Part shown: positions 45,701 to 64,000 of the stretch, one piece after another | How positions within the stretch are numbered: the stretch's first letter is position 1 | Layout of the letters: every line of letters starts with the position of its first letter | Origin: Adiantum capillus-veneris | Lineage: Eukaryota; Streptophyta; Polypodiopsida; Polypodiales; Pteridaceae | DNA length: 64,000 bases | Direction of reading: 5' to 3' | Assembly (NCBI GenBank): GCA_014529385.2 | Contig: CM043963.1 | Location: forward strand, 2,300,001-2,364,000 | The notes under the pieces: model-generated | Database searches by the model: none | What the model saw: the letters and a program-made list of their open reading frames with translations, nothing else | Told to the model about the DNA's origin: nothing | Program-made: the position numbers and the translations under genes

Positions 45701-46700
45701 GGGGTCAATGATCATTTTTTGGATAATGCTATATACAAGATAAGTCTGAATAATGTGAATGGGATTCCCTTGAGTTAATATGATGAGTTACTTAAATTTC
45801 TCACTAGTGAAACAATGTTGGAATGTCTAGCTAGGCATCATAGCCATTGATTGGTTCTTCAAAGCTGTAACTTTGAGGATATTGTGGGTGTTCTATTTCA
45901 TAAGGATGTGTTTGATGTGATGTTGTGATGTGTGTTGTCACATGAGACTATGATCGTTTTGGACAAAGATCATAAAGGTGTTTCATGTGGTGTTTTTGCG
46001 GTGAATGTTACAAAGGGTTTTGGTGGCCAACTATGAGGAGAGATTCACAAAATCATGTATTGCAATGTGATGCATGTTAGAGAGTGTGCTTACCAACTCT
46101 AAAATGGGATCGAGTTCCTCTCCACCCGGTGTTACCTTATTGGTCCAATAAAGCGTACAACGTCCAAAACCAAGAATAAGTATATTTTGATGGCCAAATA
46201 TTATTGCACAAAGTGGGTAGAAGCATGTGCCTTACCCACCAATATAGCGAAGGCTGTGTCTTGCTATTTGTACAAATATGTCTTCACCAAATACAAATGT
46301 CCAATAGAATTAGTGAGTGATTGCGGTACTCTTTTCTTGAATAAGGTCATTTGTGCAATGAAGGAATTTTATTTGGTGTTGCACAAGAAATACTTGTTGT
46401 ACTACCTTTAGTGAAATAGGTTGGCAGAATCTTCACATTATAATTAGATTGTGTAGCTCTTGACAAAGTTAGTCAATTTGCATAGAAAAGGCTGGGATGA
46501 GAAGCTCACAAGTGCATTGTGGGGTTATCAAATGTAATTTGAAGTGGTGATAGGATTAACACCATCCAAATTGGTTTTTGAGATGGAGGCTATTAGTTCA
46601 ATTGAGCATGTACTACCTACTCTCTAAATGATTGTGACAAATAGATTGCTTCCAAAGTATTTCTTTGCCTATTGAGTGAATGCCCTAGCTGATTTGGAGG
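42700..46700 (+). pseudogene. Decayed Ty3/gypsy retrotransposon coding region
   Basis: A gag-like frame (43008-43217) is followed by a knuckle relic near 43790 (YKHFECGEAK). RT begins at 44450 (GFIMPVDNAEWVHSI, VDYRKL) and continues with DRFRGYNQICM, WFGLKNALASFQKAMNENFG and FLDDLSLFGTKDQ (the YVDD position is FLDD). RNase H-like sequence is at 45280-45670 and integrase at 46187-46411 (CTKWVEACALP, CPIELVSDCGTLFLN). RT-RNase H-integrase order shows gypsy. A local duplication of about 40 bp (AGAATAAGAAATTA near 44527 and 44567) lies in RT, and a G20 run at 43715. I found no LTR pair. Confidence 0.8.
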
Positions 46701-47343
46701 AAAGTAGGCTTTGGACTCTCTCAGTGTGGGTCAAAAACTAAAGCTTTGACAAAAATCTCAACTGGATAGATAGGCTCAAAAAAGAGTGCTCATCAAAAAA
46801 GGAGATTTGATCCTAGTATTTAGGACCAAGATCGATAAACTTCCAGGCAAGAGTGCTCAAAAAGGGAGATTTGATCCTGGCAGTTTGGACCAAGGTCATT
46901 AAACTTGCAAGAAAGTTAAAATTGAGATGATCTTGTCTATTTTGGATTTTTGAAAGCGTCGATTTGAACGCATTCAAATTGGCGGATCTATTGGATTATT
47001 TTCTTCCTATCTCATTGAATGGATTCACATTGAGTAAATTTAACATACAACACAAATCTTGATCTGCCCTTTTTCAATTTATAAAGATTTAGAGCTACCA
47101 ATAATGATGGTTTCCATGCAACGTGGTTATACACTGCAATTGATGTCCACTCCATTGGTCCTTTGGGTGGAAAGACAAGGCATGCAAAGTCAAGATTTAA
47201 ATAGGGCTTGCTATTTGCATTCTCACTTTTTGCCCTTGTAACCTCACACCTTGTTTTGCTCTCTATGCTCAAGATTCCCATTTTTGTATCTTTCTCTCGC
47301 TTCTTTGCTACATGTTTGGTCTTAGAGAATGGTGGCAACTAGA
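46701..47343. other. Unassigned, likely 3' remainder of the gypsy relic
   Basis: It contains a direct repeat (GAGTGCTCA.AAA.GGAGATTTGATCCT near 46783 and 46853) and no readable gene. Confidence 0.35.
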
Positions 47344-47752
47344 TGCTAGGTTTTATTCCTAATCCCACACCATGGAGTCCTTCTCTTACCTCACTTTATT
47401 GAGATTCATTGTATCTGCCTACTAAACTTGCGTTCCACTTTTAGTTGATGCTTCCATTGACTTCACATGATGGTACACTCACCCACACACACACACACAT
47501 CGAATGACCAAGAGAAGATCTGGACTGAGATCCATGCATTCCATCATCCATGATGTCATCCAAAGCTCCCTCTAGAAGCCTATATAATGGCTCACTATAG
47601 ATTTTCTTTCTAGTTCAATAATCAATCCAATTCATGTTTATTTCCATTGTGAATTGAGTCTCCTAGTTGTGCTTAGTTTGGTTGCACATATTTCTCTCCC
47701 TATCATCATGAATGCAAGTTTAATTTATCCCCCTTAATCTTTTTACTTTACA
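47344..47752 (+). repeat. 5' LTR of the gag-only element
   Basis: It starts TGCTAGGTTTTA and ends TTTACTTTACA. It contains a CCTATATAATGG TATA-like sequence at about 47580. Confidence 0.7.
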
Positions 47753-49029
47753 TGTGGTATCAAAGCTTCAAGCTAGATTCGTCTTAATCTAGCACTAGCT
47801 TCTATCAAGCTTGCATTTGCATCAAATCCACTTCTAAGCTAGGCCATTGGATCTCATTCTCTCTCTTGCTTGCAATGGCCACCACTCATACTTTCTTCCA
47901 TTGCATTTAGGATATAAATATTTTTTTTTGGATTGATTTGATTGTGTGTATATTGTGTTTTGATTTTTGTTGTAATTGGCACCATTCTCTGCAAAAGTGT
48001 GTGTTCATGTATAGATCATTCTCATAGCTAAAAAATGAGCTCATCCATGCTCAATTTGGGGTACTTTTGGCCCACTTCCTCTCGGCCAATTCATAGTCAC
48101 AAACTTATCTACTTATCACCTATAGAGCTCACTTCCTTGATAAGGAATCGTGAAAGGGGGGCGATTGGTTAGGTGGACACACACCTTATTGTGAGAGTGT
48201 GACATCACATGGTCAATGCACACACCTATTTCGAAAAGAAGACCCAATCAAACTTAAAAAGGCATGTAATGCACCGTATGATGCAAGAAGGATTTGGAAT
48301 TGATAGTTCACACACCCCGACTTTTGGAAATTGGCACCCCACTACCCAACATTTACACACCCTCGGCTTTTGAAGATTGGCACCCCACTATCATATATTC
48401 ACACAGCCCCCCTTTTAGGCCTGTTGACCAAACCCCACAATAGTGGAACTTCTCATGCTACAAGAAATTGGCAGCCCAAATTGGCCCAACAAAGCAACCA
48501 TTCCCATGACCAGGGGCTCTCTCCAGCTAGTACAGAGGTCATTCCCACATCAGCATGAGTCACCCCCTTTTGTACACACCCCACATAAACAAGGAAGTTC
48601 CAAAACTTTGTAAGCCCTAGTTAAAGGGAACATTTGAATCTAAAAGAATATCTAGAGCTTTGTGAAGAGATGCTTCACAAAAGGTGAAGAGTGATTTCGC
48701 TAAAAATTATCCTTTTCTTGTAAATTCCCTTGCAAAATTAGCACACAAATCACACAGAGATTAGACACTTCCCTACACTAAAAGGGTAAGACCTTCTCCA
48801 CACATTAATGAAGAAGAAACTGTGATCCACAATCAAGCCATTGGGAGGGGGAGAGAGAACCAAAACTAGGCATTCTCAAGCACAATTCACACAATGGGAT
48901 AAGCAAGCATTAGGTATTCTTCTCACAACTATAGGGGAAAATTACATCTACTACTTAGATGAATTCACTATGATATAGGGGTTACAATAGAGAGACACTT
49001 TGGATCAATAGCCAAACACTCCAAAAATT

Positions 49030-49520
49030 CTCTCTAAATGCACCTTTACGGTCTCACCATGGAACCACAAGAAGATCCCTTCTCTTGTGAGTCTAATGAA
49101 GAGCATTTGCACCCACTTGGCCTACATAAATTTCCCAATGGAAAATGAAGGCCAATTAGCCATTCTACTTAAAGATGTACCCGATGAAAACTACAATCAA
49201 ATTTTCATCGTACTCAAAGAGAAAGAGTTTGTACCAAACCTAGAGGATGTCATCAACTTTCTCTAAGAGCAGAAGAAGAAAATCCAACATACAAAGAACT
49301 TAGAAGGAGCTTTTGCTACTGCATCATCAAGGAATCCAACAAAGAGGAAATACAGACACTGCAACTGCACCAACTACACAACCTACATATGTTACAAAAT
49401 CAACCCTTGTGTGCATTGTGGTAAAAATAATCATGGGTCTAATTGGTGCTTGTACAAAGATAAAAATAAAGATAAAGGCAAAGTCAACATAGCTTAATAA
49501 TCTAGTGATAAAGACAATGC
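49030..49520 (+). pseudogene. Copia-type gag relic with CCHC knuckle
   Basis: A readable frame from about 49100 gives ENEGQLAILLKDVPDENYNQ and KEFVPNLEDVINFL, then a TAA. After it come LEGAFATASSRNPTKRKYRH and a canonical knuckle CVHCGKNNHGSNWC (C-x2-C-x4-H-x4-C), then two stops. The pattern matches UBN2-type copia gag. Confidence 0.65.
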
Positions 49521-49779
49521 AACAATGTGTTTTGTAGATGTACTCTAAGACACTCACATTATCCTACACCTTAGTTGCTTACAAATCTCTAGGAGAGGAC
49601 TTTTTTTTCCTACACCCTTGTTGTCTACCATTCTCAAGGGGAGGGATTTTTGGCCTATATGCTACTATCACCACTCTCTAGGGGAGGCATTCACTTTGTA
49701 CATCTACCTAGATGGGAGACTAAGACCCCACTAGAAGGATTTTTCCATTTGATGTGCTCAAACACAAAAAGGAGAGTAT

Positions 49780-50163
49780 TTTTAGGTTTTGTGCATAAGC
49801 CTACACCATAGAGCTCTCCTCTTATCTCACTTTGTCTAGAGTCATTGTATCTTCCAACTAGACTTGCCTAGCACTTTTAGTTGACGCTTTTGAATTCACA
49901 TGGTACACTCACCCACACATAGACCCATGGAGAAGCATGAACGACTAAGAAAGATCACCCATGACATCATCCAAAGCACCCTCTAGAAGTTTATATAATC
50001 TCTTGCTATGTATTTTCTCTCTAGTTCAATAATCAATCCAATTTATGCTCATTTCCATTGTGCATTGATTCTCCTAATTGTACTTAGCTTGGATGCACAT
50101 GATGCTCTCCCTATCATCGTGAATGCAAGCCTACTCTATCCCCCTTAACCAATTTACTTTAGA
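49780..50163 (+). repeat. 3' LTR of the gag-only element
   Basis: The diverged partner of 47344-47752, preceded by a purine tract. Confidence 0.7.
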
Positions 50164-55463
<5,300 letters not shown>

Positions 55464-56560
55464 TGTGGTGGAATTAGGGTTGCCCAGAAACACACACACA
55501 GCTTGGAGAAGATGAAGAATCTCAAGTCACACAACAGAGGGTATATTGCATATTGCATAATGGAAAGATACCTAGAATGATGGGCGTATATACAATGCAC
55601 GTGGGAAAAAACCTCCTAGTGAGGGAAAAAATGTTTCGATGGTCCTAAGTATGTTCACACACATCACTACCTCATATATGGTAGAAAATCCCCCCTACGA
55701 GTGATGTGGTGAACAAGAACTGGCACATAGTGTATAGCAAAGTGCCATGCCCTAAGGACATGATCAATCCACAAAGGGGAGTAACCCAAAGCTTTGTGGA
55801 AAGCTTCAAACTTCTCATGAGGCAATGAATTTATGAAAATAATTGCAAGGTTATCCTGTGTTGGTGCATAAGCCAAGCTTCTCTCTCTTGCTCAGAGTGA
55901 GTTTGACATAGTGATAATGCACCTCAATGTGCTTTGTGTGAGCATGAAAAATTTGGGTTCCTCACAACTGCCAATGTGCTCTGACTATTTATGTAGATAA
56001 GGTTGGCAGTGTCCTATCCAACACCAAAACAGACATAAGGCATTTAAGCCATACATACTCAATCGTTAGCTGTGAAGATAACCATGTACTAAGCTTCACA
56101 ATTGCAAGTGGCAATAGTAGGTTTCTTCTTGCTCAACCACAATATGCATGAATTTCCAAACATGAAACAAAAACCACTTGTGGACACTCATGTGTCATAA
56201 CAACTAGCCCAGTTTGAGTCCAAAAAAGTATGCAAATATGGTGGCAATGATCACCCCTTGGGATAAAACAACCCAAGATGTAAAGTTCCACTCAAGTAGC
56301 AAAAGATCCTCTTAACAACCTACCAATGCTTAGACTCTGGGCTATGCATAAATTTGCTAACTTGTGAGACTACAAATTGTATACCTGGCCTCATATTGCA
56401 GACCTAAATAACACATCCATATGCAATCTAATAAAGAGTGACATCAACAGGATCATCAGAGCATCTTGAAGACTTAATTTTTGACTTATTTACATTGGAG
56501 TAGCAATAGGTTTTCAGTCCTCAAGGCCAAACTTATATAGTAATGTCTTTGTGTAGATGG
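55464..56560 (-). pseudogene. Copia relic (family of copia 2): 3' LTR and RNase H
   Basis: On the - strand the LTR (about 55686-55464) matches copia 2 (GTGATGTGTGTGAACATACT, TGCATTGTATATACGCCCAT). Upstream of it lie RNase H blocks (HVWKF/NSCILWLSKKKP region near 56130, then YAPTQDNLA at 55870-55667) and the RT end FGLEDCKP-like near 56520. Frames are broken throughout. The 5' half is missing here. Confidence 0.75.
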
Positions 56561-57015
56561 TTTGACACAAGGTAATACCACCATCAAACAATTTGAATTT
56601 TATACCCAAGGTATTACCTTGTTTGACACAAGGTAATACCTCAATGACATAGTTTAAACTGTATGCCCAAGTAATGATGTAAAAGCCCCAAGTTTTTCAT
56701 CTTGAAAGTAGCAAAATTCTCATATCTGTAATCTACAAGGAGAAAAACAAATTTGAAAATAGTGCTACTAAGCACACAATTTTCAGGGCAACACCTTCAC
56801 CTTCACACTATCTTCCACATGAGCTTCCACAAGAGCAAACATCACTCTCAATTGAGATCACAAGATCCCATTACGTTCTTACAAAGCTTGCAAGCTTTCT
56901 TGATCTGTCCATAACTAACTGTCCATAGCCAAGAGCAAGCAAGCTATCACCTAGAAGCTCTCAACACTGTCGTGCTCCCCACGATTGCCATGCACTCTTT
57001 TACGAATTGTGAGTG

Positions 57016-57017
<2 letters not shown>
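56561..57017. other. Unassigned, with a 13-bp hairpin
   Basis: AGGTATTACCTTG (56609-56621) and CAAGGTAATACCT (56629-56641) form a perfect 13-bp stem with a 7-nt loop. The right arm is itself a direct repeat of GACACAAGGTAATACC 60 bp upstream, so a local duplication with an inverted copy is likely. Confidence 0.5.

Positions 57018-57107
<90 letters not shown>
57018..57107. repeat. (GA)n microsatellite
   Basis: About 90 bp of pure GA with no LINE 3' UTR next to it. Confidence 0.95.
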
Positions 57108-57111
<4 letters not shown>

Positions 57112-57599
57112 GCAGCTCACTACAATATGTGAGAGAGAGCCCCTTATTCTTCTATCTAGAAAAGAATAAGGTGTGTACAAGTGTTGGGTGGTTCAACGCC
57201 TCTCGAGCATCCGATCAAGGTAAGAGGGACACCACCCCCAACACTTACTATGACTTTATGTATGTTATAACTATCTACATTAACTAGTTGCCATTATATA
57301 TGTAATGATAGGGATATGTATGTGTATATACTTTGTAAACACTTTATAAATATAGTGGTTAGCTTTGCACATATAAAACCATATACACTCAATTTGATTT
57401 GTGAGCTACCAATGTTAGATTGATATTCTAAAGACTTTATGTTCAATCATGGATGGTGAAATGTGGTTCTACTACACCTTACAATTGGAGCCAGTGTATA
57501 ACTTCATGTGTCACCTTGTTTGGTCCAAGAACTAGTTCCTTCAAGCTTGTGCTTTCCAATGAAGATGTCTCATAAATATCTAAAGATCTCTTAGGAAAA

Positions 57600-59300
57600 T
57601 GCCTGAAGATAAGGATAGTGAAATGGAAATGCCTCCAATCCGAGCTAGGATTCATCAAAGGTGGTGCTTGAGGATACATCTCTAGACGGAATCCCTACAC
57701 TCTGTGGAAAATTAGGCATTTTTGTACTCAATGCTACACAGGTGCTATCAAACAGCTCATTTTTATCCCTGGTGCAAAAAAATTACACCCAAGGAGACAT
57801 GCACGCACCCCCAAGCAAAAAGATTGAAAATGTATGCGAGTTGGACAGTGGATCTCACCAATAAAATTTTGACAATTCATGCAAAAAAAACTTTTTTTGT
57901 TGCTCAAAGAAAAGGTGATAGCAACAATGTAGCCGCTTCTCATGGTTCTTTGATAAGTAGCAAATCACCTATTTCTATGCTTCTACTGGGAGCACCTTAT
58001 CTGGGAATTCTGGTGAAAAAGAAAAAAAGAAGACTAGTTTCCATTATTGCAAGGCTAATGATTACTTGATAAAGTATTTTCCTAAATTGAAGGCAGAAGA
58101 GGCCAAGAAGAAAGAGGCTAGTTCCACTACAAGTGCACCTATTAAAGAATCTTCAAAAAATGGAGATTGTGATGTAGAGGCAAAGTGGGAATTTAGTGCA
58201 AAGTGTACTTATGACCCTTCTCTCCATGATGCATGTATGTCATTTGATGGAGATTCACATGTGTGGTACCTTGATAGTGGTTCTATAAACCACATTACCT
58301 CACATCAAGACTTGTTTACCTCTCTTGAGGCATTGTTGTGAAGCCGAGGAAGACAAAGTCAAAGGTGACAATGTGCAGGGGAGCTTGTGCTTAGGAGGGA
58401 GCCAAGCTTGACCTCCACCAAATCCAGCACAGAAAATATCACTGAGATTGCATGGGGAGAGGACCAAAATACATTATTGTAGTGCATGTTGGGGTGGACC
58501 ATAGCGCGCAAGGGAACTCTCTCTCACTTCCCTGCATCGGTTGCTTGCTGCCATAGCTTGCTTTGAGCTCCTTTTCACACCTCAAATGCCCAAGTTCACA
58601 AGGACTTGGGTCAATTAAAAGAATAAAATTATCAAGGGAGGCTGCCCACAATCTTCCTTCCCCCGCCCCCCCTTTCTTCTTGCTGGCCTATCGGTAACCT
58701 TTGCACCTCATAGTCGATTTCGACATCGACAACTACATCCGACTTTTTGAAATCTCAGAACTGATTGGGATTCCAAAAAAAATTTATTTGGTTTCGGAGC
58801 AAGAAATCCCTTGAACACATGATTTTTTCCCCTTGTTTTGAGCCTCAGATTCTCAACCTAAATGGGAAAGTAAACAATACTAGATTAAGCACTTATCAAC
58901 ATGATTATTGCCAAATCAAAGTGATTATTCTTGGTGAGTTTTTGGAGCCAGTTTAGCAAAGTGTCCCGTGCTTTTTGACACATCAGCAACGAGCTCAAAG
59001 GGAAGTTCGATGGCAACAGAGTTCTGCAAGGTTTGCATGATAAGAAGCCATCAGTTGATCACATGCACGTTTCTGGTTGTGTAACTTATGCTTTGCTGCC
59101 ACAAATGAAACACAAAAAATTGGATGATAAGGCTATTAAATGCATTTTTGTTGGTTACAATACTGAAAGCGAAGGTTACATGTTACACTATCCACAAACA
59201 AATCATATCTTGTTTTCAGGAGATGTTTATTTGTGGAAGATTCTATTCGGCCTTTGTTATCATGTACCAGAGATAGTAATGTAAGCTCACATAATATTTA
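57600..59300 (+). pseudogene. Copia relic (family of copia 2): gag/PR and integrase pieces
   Basis: 57890-58340 carries FVAQRKGDSNN, FHYCKANDYLIKYFPKLKAE and the protease region VWYLDSGSINHITSHQDLF, matching copia 2. 59030-59284 carries the integrase end (HDKKPSVDHMHVSG, KLDDKAIKCIFVGYN). The 690 bp between (58341-59030) is unrelated to copia 2 and replaces the PR-IN core. Its origin is unknown. Several stops are present. Confidence 0.75.
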
Positions 59301-60870
59301 TGACACTTTTTTACATCTATGCCCTCTGTTTTGACATGGTCTACAACTTTTCATAAGAAACTTTCGATAAATTCCTCATCATTTGCTAATATTCAGCTCA
59401 AACTGGCAATATATAGGAAATTAGGCTTTTTGTTTCGTGTAGTGTGCAAGGTGATGCACTTTCAGAAGCACAACATGTGCTCAAAGTTAGGTGGATAAAA
59501 TTTGAGGTTGAAGATGCAATCTCAAGTTATGTAGAGCTTGAGATTTGAGGTTTTTGGTCGATTTGGGTACAAAAGAAGCGAGTAAATTTGATTGATGGAT
59601 ACCCATTTCTAGCGAAGGTAAAGTTGTCAATATCGAGATTACAAGTTGAGCTTTTTGCACAAGAGACTTTGGTAGCAATTTTGTGCTTTGGTTCATGGTC
59701 TTTGCGGACGGATTTGCACATGGTCACCGGTGCATGGTTGATGCCCATTGTACATGCATTTTGACGAGCACTTTTGAGTGCATGTGAGCTTTCTTGATAG
59801 CATTGTTTCCACATTGATTAGTTTTTTTCTTTGCACTTATTTTGATGCTTGTTTGTATGTGGTCATTCCGTTGATATACATTGAGTACGGATTGCCATTA
59901 TATGTGACATTGTGGAGCTGGTTGGCATTTATACTCATTGGCATTAAGTAGTGTTATGGTTTACGGTTTAAAGTCCTCTTTTGGGGACTATAATGATTGA
60001 GGTTCACTCCCACTTTGCCATAACTTGTGTTGACAAATTTTGGTCAGCTTATAGTCGTCAAGAGATTCTTCCACTTTGGCATCTTGGATGCAATGTATGG
60101 TTTGAGAGATTGCATTGAGATTTGACTCATTTTGCAGGGGAGACTCTATCCGATGTTTCCTAGATTTCTCGCCATAGTTTTAGGTTTATTTCCATACACT
60201 CTTTTGATGCATTTGCATAGTCATTAGATTGAGACAGTGATTCCCTCTTGTTATGGTCGACTTTGCTCCCACATTGACAGGCATATGGTTGTTTTTGGAC
60301 ATGGATTGTTGTTCTTGTATCCACTCTCACAAGAATGAGATATTTATATTCTTGCAATGGCTATGAGTACACTTATAATATGCATTGTCTTCAATCAACA
60401 AATATTACAATCATGAGTTTACTACATATGGTTTATAGGTAGTCATTGGTTACAGGTTCCATGTACTTTTGGGAGTTGAGACTTGCATCAGTGTGACGAT
60501 TGCAGAGCACAGTGTGGTTACACTATGGTGGAAGATTTTATGTGTTTATGTGCACTACAAGTGCTATGAGATCTTTTGAGAGTTTTCTCTCCCTTCTGTT
60601 CCAAGATTGGTGCACTTCTATTCAGCATTGGTTTATGTCATTGCCCTTGTACATGTTCTAGAGCCATATCTTCACTTGGCAGTTGATATGAGTGACAGTT
60701 TTGAGTCCATGACAATGATTCATATGAGACAATGATCTCATTTGTGTTAACACTTGAGATGTTTCCATTGTGGTTACACATGGCACGTTAGACAAAATTT
60801 CTTTAAATGCATGAGGCAGCGGTAAAAATATATGTGTGATGCAGAGATGATTTCAACATATACTAGAGAG
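59301..60870. other. Unassigned DNA
   Basis: No element end or gene is recognised. It is T-rich on the + strand with short frames only. Confidence 0.35.
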
Positions 60871-61320
60871 GTGGCTTTGTATGCTAGTAATGGTGATTTC
60901 ACGTCTACCTCTAGTGTTCCTCTTGCTTTTATGTTTGATAGAGATGCCACATTACCTTGATTGCTGCTTAAAAATGAGTATGTAGCATTCCATGTCACAT
61001 CATCTTGTGAATGGTTTAGCACTTTTGCTAGTCGGAGACTTGGTTGTGTGCATCTAGAGGACAGATCATTATATGACATAGAGGATGCAAGAGATTTATG
61101 CTTGTCATTACCTAGTGGTGCATCGTATATGCCATTATGTTCCTGAGATTACACGGAGTTTGATCTCAATGAGATTTGTCAGACAATGAATGCCAGGTAC
61201 TATTTAGGCAGAAGTTCTTCCAAATGTGTTGTGGTTTGATAGTCATTACGAGAGGAGCCAAGATTGGCTTGGTCTACCCTATGCATGTATCTGAGGTGTG
61301 AGACAACATAGTCTCAATTA
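60870..61320 (+). pseudogene. Copia relic of another family: protease/pre-integrase region
   Basis: The block at 60961-61143 reads AFHVTSSCEWFSTFASRRLG and VHLEDRSLYDIEDARDLCL, then LPSGASYM, which is the sequence that follows the DSGAS protease site in one copia lineage. The active-site triplet itself is lost (NEYVA). The block ends at a TGA and decays further right. Confidence 0.65.
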
Positions 61321-61462
61321 CAATTCAATCATGTTAGCAAGAGGCTAGACACATATCTTTTGCGGATGATATCAAGAGTTTTGTGCACAACATGTCTGTA
61401 GATGCAGAGTTAGAGTGGCATGCTCTAGCAAGACACAGCAGATTGATCCTCTTAGGATATAA

Positions 61463-61708
61463 ATGCCTCTTACAGAAATGTGTGATATGGATTTCTTTGA
61501 CATGTGCATGCTAGAGGTTGATATGGTGATGTTTGTAGATGTGGATAGAGTCTCTGTGGATGATGAGTTAGTGACAACTACCTTGGAGTCAGGATTGACC
61601 CATCCATACACGACTAGTTCTGGTGGTGCTACTGTGGATGTAATGCCAAGGGAAAACCCAGAGGGGGTCATGGACCCAGGGCTCATATGTGTGGATAGGG
61701 GATTCTAA
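61463..61708 (+). CDS. Small open frame, unrecognised
   Basis: This 81-codon acidic frame (EMCDMDFFDMCMLEVDMV...) ends 2 nt before the ATG of the next frame. It may be the decayed end of the copia relic or an upstream part of the frame at 61711. No motif is recognised. Confidence 0.25.
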   Translation: MPLTEMCDMDFFDMCMLEVDMVMFVDVDRVSVDDELVTTTLESGLTHPYTTSSGGATVDVMPRENPEGVMDPGLICVDRGF

Positions 61709-61986
61709 ATATGGATGGGCAAAGGCCTATATTATGGATGGTAGGGTGGAGAAAGTCCTTTGCATCTATATTACAGACTCCTAAGAAACCAACATTTAAC
61801 ATGGAAACAAAAATAAAGTCAAACAAAGGTCAACAGCCACCTATTTCCATGCTGACACATAGCGATGCAGTCATCTCCCTCAGTTCAACACTCAACAGAA
61901 CCACCCCTAGTACGCCCTTTTCCAGCCTTGTCATCTCTGGTGGGAGAAAGTCCTTTGCATCTATATTACAGACTCCTAAGAAACCG

Positions 61987-62403
<417 letters not shown>

Positions 62404-63426
62404 ATGCCCCCCTCAAGCCTGACCTAGACAGACCCTCTCATGATACTTCGAGTTTTTCGTATACTTGTCAACCGTGAGGTTTAGGTTCTTTCACAACCAA
62501 GGATTTCTGGTGTATCCATAACCTACTACTATGATAGTAAACCCCCCCTTGAACAAATAGGGTGTAGGTCAAAAAATTATCTACCAATAGATGGAGTTTT
62601 TGGTTCACTGCCAAACCTTGGGTTTCAGATGTACCCAGTAACCTCATGAGAAGTGCAGCAAAAATGGGCTGAAAACAAATGTGTTTGGGAGGTCTTACCA
62701 CTGATGTATTTGTGGCAGTGTCTATAACTTGTACAAATTTTGACATGGCTATAACGGACATTTGATAAGCTAAAAACAAGGCTTTTGACAGAAAATATAT
62801 GATTGTTTTTTACAATAGACAAAACCAAAAAACATACTTATGACACTAAATTGGTAAACAAGTGTCAACCTAGCCTTCAAAGAGTTGCCACATTCATCTG
62901 TCCTGGCATTGATGCTATAATGCATGCACTGATCAAGTAGGTAGCCAAAAATCTTGGTTGCATCGAGCTTGTTGACTCAACTGTCACACCTAATGTCGGC
63001 ATCACAACCCAAAACTTGCATCTGCATGGTTGAGAATGTTGGAGAACAAGTGTTTTATCTTTGAGCTTTGTGATATGCCACAAAAAAATGCCAACCTTTT
63101 GAGATGTTGTTGCACCACCGAATCCCTAACCGTTGCAGTCTGTGTTTTGAAAAAAACGCATGGGATTACCACTGCAGGGCTTTTTGATATGCTTACAAAA
63201 AATTGCCTCAGTAGGCATTTTGAAACGCAGTGAGAAAAATTGCAAAACTACCAGCACTTGACAGCGTTTGGAAATGCAACCTGCAGCGTTCACGATTTCA
63301 CTGTTTGCTTGGGCGTTTTGAGATGCAGTCCCTGTAGTCCTACCCGTAGTTGCCTTCATCTTGAGATGTGATTTCTTGCCTTGCGAGCACCAAGTGCTCT
63401 TTGCCCACCTGGGCTCTAATACCAAG

Positions 63427-63830
<404 letters not shown>

Positions 63831-64000
63831 AACTGTCCATCATACAAGCCTCGGATTGGGATTCCCTCCAAGTACAAATCCAAGCATTACAAGGGGAGAA
63901 CCTCCTCCTTCAACAACGCTTAGATACAGCTGAAGCACGTCTCACGGACCTCAAACAAAAAAGATTTATCATTGAAGCCAGGATGGAGGCAAAGGCCTTA

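Larger units (their letters stand above)
47344..50163 (+). mobile_element. Non-autonomous LTR element with gag only
   Basis: Direct repeats at 47344-47752 and 49780-50163 share ACACTCACCCACACA, GACATCATCCAAAGC-type and TAGTTCAATAATCAATCCAAT segments and are about 80% alike by eye. A primer-binding site TGGTATCAAAGC starts 2 nt after the first, and a purine run AAAAAGGAGAG precedes the second. The 2.0-kb interior has a gag relic but no PR, IN or RT. No matching target duplication was found, so the ends are approximate. Confidence 0.75.

Overview
The window looks like repeat-dense nuclear DNA from a land plant. It holds several Ty1/copia elements whose primer-binding sites match the initiator-Met tRNA, a Ty3/gypsy relic, plant-type L1 LINE relics with zf-RVT-like C-termini, a CACTA-type terminus next to a decayed spliced gene, and a tRNA-related SINE. 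I see no convincing host gene, rRNA, functional tRNA or CRISPR array. The exact lineage cannot be fixed from sequence alone. A fern, lycophyte or other large-genome plant is a guess.

1-18168: one LINE family dominates. It has a coiled-coil/RRM-like ORF1, an endonuclease-reverse transcriptase ORF2, a roughly 55-nt 3' UTR with a conserved 16-nt hairpin, and a TC-rich simple-sequence tail instead of poly(A). One fragment lies on the + strand (1-565). All other copies lie head to tail on the - strand and are called here A (1175-5771, both ORFs open), B (6016-10417, nearly intact), C (a 3' relic near 10461), D (10756-11771, split by E), E (11036-11406, a 37-nt LINE end plus 334 nt of tail, flanked by an 18-bp duplication), F (12053-12588), G (12776-16145) and H (16536-18150). 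GA/TC tracts are the only DNA between most of them. This array, and the evidence that the tail moves with the element, is the most interesting thing in the window.

18169-23447: a young copia element (- strand, 322-bp LTRs with 3 differences) sits in one of these GA tracts. 23904-25597: the 3' part of a CACTA-like DNA transposon with a decayed gene that still has intron borders. 25600-28531: an L1-type LINE with an inverted 5' part and a poly(A) tail. 30540-34870: a second L1-type LINE cut in two by a 1.8-kb non-coding insertion with an 8-bp target duplication. 35205-35400: a SINE.

36692-41794: a second copia element with both LTRs and a perfect TSD, but broken coding. About 42700-46700: a decayed gypsy element. 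47344-50163: a gag-only LTR element. 50164-55463: mostly unrecognised, with a 168-bp (CT)n tract. 55464-61300: fragments of three more copia copies. 61711-64000: an open frame of unknown identity with a predicted coiled coil, cut by a small non-autonomous LTR element whose LTRs each carry a GA microsatellite.

The genes do not form a pathway. The window is layered transposon insertions, many of which can be ordered because one element cuts another. Copy boundaries in simple repeats are good to a few bases at best.
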